DNA of 64,000 nt from Drosophila pseudoobscura (lineage: Eukaryota; Arthropoda; Insecta; Diptera; Drosophilidae): positions 14,198,001 to 14,262,000 of the forward strand of contig NC_046679.1 in assembly GCF_009870125.1 (NCBI RefSeq). The letters run 5' to 3'. Each line of letters starts with the position of its first letter. The first letter of the stretch is position 1. A program made the translations under genes and the position numbers. The notes below the pieces were generated by a model that saw nothing but the letters and a program-made list of their open reading frames with translations, was not told the DNA's origin and did not search any database. Of the stretch, positions 56,837-64,000 are shown piece after piece.

Positions 56837-57387
56837 ATGGTAATTGGTACGTTTCCCATTGGCAAGGTCTTCATTTTTACCATGAAGCAAATCAGCAAGC
56901 CCGTAAGCAAATTATTAAAGAGCTATGCCCGACACCATCCGTTCTTCAGACGGATCGTTTGCATTCCGCCGGGACAGGTTTATAATAATTTGGAGGTTCG
57001 GTTGAAATTACACCTTCTGAAACTCAAACAACCGAAGCGAGTGCCGCCTCTAACACCCGCCATGGCAACTAGAATCGGAGCAGATATACTGGGCGAAGTT
57101 ATTGTGATGAGCATTGGAGTGTTCCTTCTATACTATGAGGTTACACGGTAAGCAAGGGTCGCTAGGAGAATATTTATCAAATATCCACTGTACTCTGTGT
57201 TTTTAGTAATCGGCTGAAGAGCGAAAAGAAGCACGAAAAGCACAGAGAGCAGAGGATGCTTTTGGATCAAAGGATCGGTAGCCTGTATACAAATATAGAT
57301 CGAAACGAAAATGAAATCCGCAAGATAAAGGCGGCTTTATCTTTCGAACTCGAAAATTACCGCTACCGAGATGACGGCTGTGAGTAG
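56837..57387 (+). CDS. OPA3-like protein, copy 2, one intron lost
   Basis: Exons 56837-57147 and 57207-57387 encode 163 residues. MVIGTFPIGKVFIFTMKQISKPVSKLLKSY and VPPLTPAMATRIGADILGEVIVMSIGVFLLYYEVTR are the family blocks; a charged coiled coil follows. Intron 1, present in copies 1 and 3, is absent, and the fused exon is exactly 311 bases, the sum of copy 1's exons 1 and 2 (142+169). Intron 2 is kept at the same position. It starts 93 bp after the copy 1 stop. Confidence 0.85.
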
Positions 57388-57534
57388 CATTTGAAATGAC
57401 CATCACCGATGCCTATCGCCCGCCGGCCTAATCGCATATCGGCCATCACCAAACACACATCGCACTGTTGCAGCCCTGGGAGGAGTTTTACAGTGAATAT
57501 TTTGTAATAGTTTTTTTTGGCCAAAGGAAAAACA

Positions 57535-58496
57535 ATGGTTATTGGCGTCTTTCCGGCGGCCAAACTTGGTGTTTTGGCCATCAAGCAGATCAGCAAACCC
57601 ATTGCCAATGTGCTGAAGTCGAACGCCAAGTCCAGCCCCTTCTTCAGGAAGTACATCTGCATGCCGCCGGCCCAGTGTGAGTGGATGACAGTGTGAGATA
57701 TGATTAGATTTGATTAAAGAGTGTTTAACTTCGATTTTGCAGTCTACAATTGGGTGGAGGTGAAGACCAAGATGTGGGCCCTGAACATGGGTGGGCGCAG
57801 TGTCAATGTTCCGCCGCTGAACGAGGCCATGGCCATCGAGCTGGGTGCTAATCTTCTGGGCGAGTTCATAATTTTCACCATCGGCGCCGGTCTGCTGATA
57901 TTTGAGTACTCTCGGTAGGTAGCATGAGTTTCAGCAAGTATTCATTGTGTAGTTCCACAGTTCCCCCTCCTTTTTAGTCAATCCATAAAGGAGACCAAGA
58001 AGACCGAGGAACTCCAAATGGAGAAGATGCAGATGACCAATACGCTGACGGAGATGAACTTTCGGCTGGAGCGGCAGGATGCACAAATCCGCGAAATGAC
58101 GAGGGTTCTGGCGGATCTAGGTCTCACCATACAGCCCGCAGTGCTTTTCCAATGGGTTAATCGAACATTCCGCTTTCCGTTTGCTTAGATTCACGCAATA
58201 TCTTCCGATGGAGCAAAGAGCGCCTGCAGGAGTACGTGCCCTTTGATCCGAGCACACCGGATCAGAGTGCCAGTGCGAGGAATCCCAAGAAGTACGAGGG
58301 CGTCTATGACCCCACGGGGGGCATGGCGTTCAGCGCCCTGAACTTCTTGGAAACGCAAATCTTTGTCGATGGACGGAATCGAAAGGCCAAGGAGGCCCTC
58401 CAGCACATAGATGAAGTAGCCGAGCAGCTGGAGCAATCCCTGGGCGTGGTGACCAGCCCTGTGGCCGCTACACCGCCGTCGAAAGTCGAGCAATGA
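57535..58496 (+). CDS. OPA3-like protein, copy 3, extended C-terminus
   Basis: Exons 57535-57676, 57743-57914, 57978-58120 and 58189-58496 encode 254 residues. [30 protein letters not shown] and [37 protein letters not shown] are the best family match of the three, so this is probably the ancestral-function copy. A fourth exon adds about 100 residues, [19 protein letters not shown]...[20 protein letters not shown], not present in copies 1 and 2. If the 68-bp intron 3 is retained, the frame reads on and stops at the acceptor TAG, giving a shorter form. GC-rich codon use suggests higher expression than its neighbours. Confidence 0.9.
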
Positions 58497-58831
58497 CACC
58501 AGAAACAACTCGAGCAGGATCTGTCCTTGCTCATGTATGCCTTGGCCCTGGAACAGTAAGGGAAGCTGTTTTCTTTGTTTGCACACACATTCATCCTGCA
58601 GCCAGTCCCCCACCCATGATGCTAGCCATGATCAAATCGCGTGTTACCATTACTTACTTTATAAGTATAAAGTCAATAGATGTACATATATAACTATTGT
58701 ACATTGGTAGTTGTATTTATTAATTTTTATTGTTACCAAACAAAACTAAAGAGAGATGCAGAACAGTTTACAAAATGTGTGTGTGAATCGTTGCGAGTGG
58801 ATGAGTAGCAGGAACAGTCACGTCGCGGCGG
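58497..58831. other. Convergent 3' flanks
   Basis: Trailers of the third OPA3-like gene and Ndc1. No gene is seen. Confidence 0.55.
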
Positions 58832-60632
58832 CTACTCCTGATTGATCACTGTCTGGAGCTGGTGCAGCTCTTCTCCAGAGGGTATCAGCTCGCTGAGGTA
58901 TTCGCCGAAGGCGACGCAAATGTGAAAAAGACTGCGACGCACAGCACCGCGCAGGACGCTGAAGCTGGAGCCCGGACCCCTCAGGTTGCTCGCCACGCTG
59001 CTCAACTTGTCCAGCTCTCCCTTTAGGCGACTCATCGACCTTATGATGTCCGGCAGATCGGTCTGCACCACACCATAGCGATCCTCCTTCAGCGAGAACA
59101 CGCATATCTGGGACAGAGCCTGGATCACGAACACCAAAGGCAGCGAATGGGTCAACAAGAATGCAGTCTTGGCGCCCTCGGGCTCGGTGAACATATAGAC
59201 AATGCCGGGAATACGATTGATCAGAAGCTGTAGAGACTGTTCTAGCTGCATGGAGGTGCGTTCACACCAATCGGGCACGCGATGTATTCTGTCCACGGGT
59301 CGATCGATGACAGCATTGCTCCTCGGAGAGACTATCGCACGAATGCCGTGCATCTGGTTGTACTGGCGTGTGAGCACTCTTTCAGCCATTAGACTAGCAC
59401 TGGCGTTCTCGCTGATCGGCGTCAACGGAGGACTGCTTGGGGAGCCTTTGAGAACACTTATCTTCTGCATGGAATCGATCAGTTCGTCGGTGAAGTTCCC
59501 GAAAAGGCTGAGGCATTGGTCGCAGAGTGAACGCCAGTTGGCTGGACGATTGCCCGGCTCGGTTAGCTGGAACAGTTCCGATCGTTTCTCCGCGTCCCCG
59601 GCAGTAACCAGATTGTACAGATATTTTGCAGCCAGGCACTGGACCACGTATACGTTGGACAGGCCGAGGGCAGCGACCACGGTTACCTCCTTCTCCTGGA
59701 CAAAGGCAGCCCGATTTTTGGTGATAGCCAGGGGAAACTCCTCGGACAGAAACATGCTGTAGAAGCAGCGCATGAGATGCATGTTGCTTAGAATTTGGGA
59801 AGTGAGTAGCCAGCCGTAGAAGAGCAGCCGCCCATTGGTGGCCACGCCAAAAAAGCCCTCCAGTCGCTCATCCAAATCCACGGCAAAGATGTGGCTCAAC
59901 TTGTGGCACACCACACCACCGAACAGCCAAAAGAGCAGGGTGTAGGCGAGCGTGGGCAGGAGCGACTTAATCAATGATCGGGCCAGACTGCTGTAGAGCA
60001 CCTCTCGCAACTTCTCGCCCCATAAATGATTCACTATGGGAAACTCTATTTCGACCTCCTGACGCATGTGAACCGAGACGAAGTAATAGCAGCCCGCGAA
60101 GATGCCCATGCCCAGCAGGTACACGTGATAGGCGCTTATGCACTCCTGATCATAGCACTTGTACCACAGATGCCTGAGGAATAGACAAAAAACGATTCGA
60201 ATTTGTGTTAATATATTGGAAGTTGAGTACCCACCGATAGTCCGTGTGCATGTAACCCGTGTACAACCACGCCGTAAGGTAGCCCACGAGCAGATGAGCG
60301 GCCAGGAAGAGCAGCTTGCGGGGTGCATAGTGCACCAGCCAGCGGAAGCGGGTGGGGCAATACAGTCTCTCGGCCAAGTGCTGCTGGCACAGGATCATGC
60401 CGTACAGGACAACCGCTCCGACGAGCGGGATGCTGGCGAACCAGGTGTACATGCTGCACACCAGACTCAGCGTGACCGAGATCCAATGAAGCGGTCGCAG
60501 CAATTGAAAGTTAACGAACAGCAGGAAGATTGTCAGCAGCAGGAACTGGATGCCCACGGTCAGCAGCACGGCCTGCAGACACCTCCGGAACAGCAGGAGC
60601 TTGCAGGCATTGATCGTCGAGAGGTGGGACAT
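58832..60632 (-). CDS. Ndc1: Transmembrane nucleoporin Ndc1
   Basis: Ndc1 anchors the nuclear pore complex in the pore membrane and acts in pore assembly. Exons are 60632-60235 and 60173-58832, joined at an Arg codon across a 61-bp intron, giving 579 residues. The first about 270 residues hold six hydrophobic segments, for example LLTVGIQFLLLTIFLLFVNF, LLFLAAHLLVGYLTAWLYTG and LLPTLAYTLLFWLFGGVV. The C-terminal half is soluble and cytoplasmic/pore-facing. It contains VYVVQCLAAKYLYNLV, a Ser/Pro-rich linker (KGSPSSPPLTPISE) and a helical end. A GGTAACACT motif-1-like element lies about 90 bp upstream of the start. It is convergent with the OPA3-like triplet. Confidence 0.93.
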
Positions 60633-60807
60633 CGGGAAGGCAACTCTTTCATATATATATTTACTTTAGTTCGAAATTGCCAAAAAATTGCAATAGTAAG
60701 CCGGCAACGCGCGCGTTTTTAGTGTTACCGTACGAGGATAAGTAAAATATACCATAATACTCTACTGAATATACTGAAGGGATAAAATACTGTTAACGTA
60801 TTTGAAT

Positions 60808-61107
60808 TCAAACGAATGTGTTTAAATCAATTGTGAAAATCTTAATGAGCCAAACGCTGATGCCGCACAGCTGCCCCTCGGCTCCGGCCCGTGTCCCATT
60901 GTGATCATCATAGCCGGGTACCTTGCTATAGTCCTCGGGATGGGCAGAAAGTTCACGGAGAGACGAGAGACTTTCAAATTGAACAACCGGCATACTATGG
61001 GGTCGATAGTATCGAAAGCCGGTTGTTGTTTTATTTCGTTTTCTACCGTTGGCAACATTCAGACTAGACACATGTGCCGAGAAAAGAGAAGCATTTTCCA
61101 GCAACAT
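60808..61107 (-). CDS. Possible small protein gene
   Basis: One uninterrupted frame of 99 codons from an ATG: MLLENASLFSAHVSSLNVAN ... TTTGFRYYRPHSMPVVQFES ... ending LIKIFTIDLNTFV. Composition is protein-like but no domain was recognised. A motif-1 element (GGTCACACTA, minus orientation) lies at 61795-61804, about 690 bp upstream. It also lies just upstream of the Ndc1 promoter on the same strand. It could be an exon of a longer gene or chance. Confidence 0.3.
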   Translation of the reverse strand: MLLENASLFSAHVSSLNVANGRKRNKTTTGFRYYRPHSMPVVQFESLSSLRELSAHPEDYSKVPGYDDHNGTRAGAEGQLCGISVWLIKIFTIDLNTFV

Positions 61108-61794
61108 GGGACCGGAATAATCGCCGTTATGTATACCCTAGAGAAAAGAATATTATAGAATTGCGGATATGTTTGCCATCTCAGGCACCAATGAATGCGG
61201 AAATTTTTTTAAAGCTATCTCATGGTCTTCTTACAGACGCCATACACAGGTATCATATTAAATTCATGAATAATTCGAAAAGCAGATGGCAAAACATATT
61301 CTAACATTAATTTAAGGAAAAAGGGTACACAAATGTCCATACTCGTATCTCAATTCTAATAACTAGAAAAATGACGTTGCATACACACTGACGGTTTTTA
61401 AACACGATCAAATAGAAGGGATTCCTATAAATGAATCAGCTATGTAGAAAATTGATTCATTAATCTAATAAAATTATGTTTGCAGTGCTGAGGATCCTAT
61501 TCAGCTATTAAAAGTAAAGCGAATATCAGAATCGAGGAATACGATATCCGAAGATGAGCGAAGAACGATTAACCCATGGTGGTCCAGTGGGTATTTGAAT
61601 AGACCCACGATAATTATGGTCTTTCACCGTTGTATTTTTTTTTTTAAGTAACGCAGAAGAGGGTCTATGGTCTAGGAGAGTTCACAAACAGTATTATTTT
61701 CTGTGGTTTAACTCAAGTTATTGAACTCTTCCAATTGAGATTTTTAATGGTGGATTAAGTTGGTTAAGATTCTCGTCATCGGTTCGTTATTCGT
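61108..61794. other. Non-coding stretch
   Basis: AT-rich, with a T11 run near 61637. If the minus-strand motif-1 promoter at 61.8 kb is used, this is the leader of the transcript over 60.8-61.1 kb. No coding exon is seen. Confidence 0.35.
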
Positions 61795-61873
61795 TAGTGT
61801 GACCGAAGTGGCCGAAAACCACATACCCAAAACCCATACGGTATTTTTCATCGACAAGTCCGTGGTCACACTG
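61795..61873. promoter_or_regulatory. Back-to-back Ohler motif 1 elements
   Basis: GGTCACACTA on the minus strand (61795-61804) and GGTCACACTG on the plus strand (61864-61873) are 59 bp apart and divergent. Motif 1 is bound by M1BP and marks housekeeping core promoters in flies. The plus element fits the gene whose first coding exon is at 63462. Confidence 0.7.
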
Positions 61874-63461
61874 CCAACAAGTCGGCGCTGGCAGAGAAAA
61901 TTCTGCCGCGAACCGCGAAACAACGCAACCTTGTCGAATTTTTTTTTCTGAATTTGGGGAAAATTGGGGAAACTCGGAGCCGCGACAACAACGGAAAACA
62001 GAATAATGTCGGATTTTTCCTAGATTCAGAAAAGTAGTTCCGTTCCGCAGATATATGCCACTAGAAAATACCCGTATTCGAAATATCAATATCCCAAGTG
62101 CATGGAATTTTGGCCAGCGCAGTCAACAAGGCCATCAAAAAATATTCCCAAACAAATGTGTCCATGCACAGAGGATGAATAAAAGTGTAAATTAGGTGGG
62201 TGCCAAAAAAAAAAAAAAAACCAAACAAATAGTGTAACAGAATTCAGTCGGAGCTGAGAAAAAATCGTGTGCGCGTATCAAAAAGAGAGCGCAAGAGAGC
62301 GAGAGAGCACAGCATTGCGTGAATAAAGCAAGCGACACAAAATTGTTGTAATTAATTCATATTTAATTGCTATTTGGTGTAATCCGACTGTGCATAGTAA
62401 AGTTTTGGGAGCGAAATGCAGCTGCCAAATAAAGTGATGTGATGTGATGTGCTGTGTTTGTGTGTGTTGTGTAGTGTAATGCGTATTGAGGTCACTTTGT
62501 ACATATTATAACAGCAGTAAACCGCAGCATAGGCACGCGTTTTCCCCCCGCTTTATGATTGTATCTGTGTGTAGTAGTGCGTGCGTGTGTGAGTGCGCGC
62601 GATTGCCCAATACTAATACCAACAACAGGCAAAGGCAAAGGCAAATCGCTTTGCTAGCCAACGGCCAACGGCTACACCACCAATTCGTTTTCATCCCACT
62701 GCCCAAGGCAAACAGCTGCTGCTTCTGCCACTGCCACTGCGACTCCCTGTTTCGTTGTTGCTTTCGTTGTTTGTCTCTGCTGTCTCTTTTGACTGCTGAT
62801 CGTTGGAGCATAACCCGAGGGCAGGTGGTGTCCGCACAAATAGATACGCATTAATTATAAAATAAATGCCATGTTTTAATTTCGGTATTTAATGCACACC
62901 ATACAAATTATTCTAAAGCAACAACAAAGAGTACATACGAGACGAAGAGAGTGTGTGTGTGTGTGTGCGGGTGAATCGTTGTGGTCTCCCCACCCCACTG
63001 CATCCACATCACACCCTTTCCATTAACCGTACCATACCCCCCCTTCGGCTGTGCCTGGCTTGGTGTGCGTCTTCATGCTCCATTCACCTACTTTTACGCG
63101 TTGTTCGCTCTTTGCTCTTCGCTCTTTGCTGCCGTTGACTGCGCCGCGACGTTCGTTTTCTGAATTCCAAATGAAGTCATGAGCAGAGCAGATTGTATAA
63201 AAAGCAACAGCAACAAACAGCGCAGCAGCTGAGGCAAAAGGCAGAAGTGGCCCCAAGGCAAAAATACAAAAGTCGTTGTCGCATTATTACAGCAAAAAAA
63301 ATTTACAAAAATTTAATACCAAATAATACTACTACCAACAACAACAACAAAATAAAAAAAAGTGAAATTAAGTGTTTTAAGAAAAAAACAACAAGAAACT
63401 AAATAAAACATGAACATGGCGGCCGCGTCTCGTTTACACAATAACTCAAAATTAATTTAAT
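61874..63461 (+). other. Long 5' leader
   Basis: Probably the 5' untranslated region of the gene at 63462. It is rich in short repeats (GTGATGT near 62436, GAGAGCG near 62286, (GT)n near 62951, CAACAACAAC near 63338). It contains several upstream ATGs and an Inr-like TCAGTC near 62245 as an alternative start site. No long coding frame is convincing. Confidence 0.5.
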
Positions 63462-63500
63462 ATGCTGGCAAATGAGCAAAACGAAAACTACGCTAAAAGG
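63462..63500 (+). CDS. First coding exon of a gene leaving the window
   Basis: After a long A-rich leader, ATGCTGGCAAATGAGCAAAA begins MLANEQNENYAKR and meets a donor AAAG|GTGAGC. A poor but acceptable start context (TTTAATATG) and the strong donor support a first coding exon. The next exon lies beyond the window, so the gene cannot be named. The remaining 500 bp is intron-like with (GT)n and (AC)n repeats. Confidence 0.5.
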
Positions 63501-64000
63501 TGAGCAGATAGCAGTAATACGCGCGAGTAAATGTATAAATAGGCAGAGGTGCGGCGGCAGCTGATTGCCCACGTTTATGCGGGTCCGTTTATTGCAATGT
63601 GTGCTACGTTTGCGTGTGTCCGTCCGTGCGTGCGCAAGAGCATAGTAAACGCATAAACCAATCAGCTCATCTCAGGTTTACAGCTACCAAACGGCCAATT
63701 GGCTTGTTCATTATTTACGCATCGTATAAACGTGCCGATTGTGTGTGTGTCATTTCTAGCCCTGTAAGTTACACACACACTAGAATAGGGGGAAATCAAT
63801 GCAAAGCAAAGGCTAATACGCAATTTAATACGAGGCCGGCAGTCGGGCTCTCATGATTGGACACTCTATAATCGAATTAGGCCCCCCATACGAATGGATT
63901 TTTAAAAAGCTTCCCACATGATTCAACAAGGAAATCTCGCATCTTGTTGGGTTATTTAGTAATGTATATACTCATATCATAGCAGAGATACATGACCCCA

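Noticed and set aside
1-64000. CRISPR arrays, operons, ribosome-binding sites, complete transposons or viral fossils
   Set aside because: The gene structure is that of an insect nucleus, no spaced direct-repeat array is present, and no transposase, reverse transcriptase or capsid/envelope-like frame was recognised.

Overview
The window is nuclear DNA of a fly, almost certainly Drosophila. Genes are split by short GT-AG introns of about 55-70 bp, promoters carry TATA/Inr, DRE (TATCGATA) and Ohler motif 1 (GGTCACACT) elements, and the proteins match known fly genes. Nop56, lqfR/Tel2, a FASTKD4-like gene, a PGAM paralog, a GPDH paralog and the PyK pair recall D. melanogaster polytene region 94A. 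That placement, the CG numbers and the guess that this is not D. melanogaster itself come from memory, not a search.

Layout. 0-2.2 kb: Nop56 (+). 2.9-9.9 kb: lqfR (-), with two alternative last exons, one encoding the whole Tel2 protein. 10.2-10.5 kb: a DRE-rich inverted-repeat element in the divergent promoter. 10.7-12.7 kb: a FAST-kinase/RAP mitochondrial RNA protein (+). 12.9-15.5 kb: an IQUB-type ciliary protein (-). 16.5 and 28.4 kb: two related secreted proteins on opposite strands, separated by about 11 kb of mainly non-coding DNA that holds four tRNA-Ser(GCT) genes. 30.0-30.9 kb: phosphoglycerate mutase paralog (-). 34.0-35.9 kb: secreted alpha-carbonic anhydrase (+). 36.0-40.6 kb: a glycerol-3-phosphate dehydrogenase paralog with a tail of about 1,085 residues (-). 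40.7-42.7 kb: two related BESS-type nuclear proteins (-). 43.4-47.2 kb: TARBP1-type SpoU RNA methyltransferase (-). 48.2-52.2 kb: a pyruvate kinase paralog followed by PyK (-). 54.7-55.0 kb: a small spliced gene (-). 56.1-58.5 kb: three tandem OPA3-like genes (+). 58.8-60.6 kb: nucleoporin Ndc1 (-). 61.8-64 kb: promoter, long 5' leader and first coding exon of a gene that leaves the window (+).

Functional grouping. Three genes encode glycolysis-related proteins (the PGAM paralog and two pyruvate kinases) and a fourth is a diverged GPDH. Nop56 and the TARBP1-type enzyme belong to RNA 2'-O-methylation. The FASTKD and OPA3-like genes are mitochondrial. There is no sign of an operon; each gene seems to be transcribed separately.

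Most interesting: (1) the GPDH paralog is spliced to a very long charged tail with a hydrophobic C-terminus and has lost two family-defining motifs; (2) the block from Nop56 to PyK is flanked by inverted copies of one repeat about 54 kb apart; (3) the OPA3-like triplet includes one copy with exact loss of a single intron; (4) an isolated exon near 55.8 kb encodes a UBA-like C-terminus with no visible upstream partner; (5) the PyK paralog shows no clear ATG. No CRISPR array, complete transposon or viral fossil was recognised.
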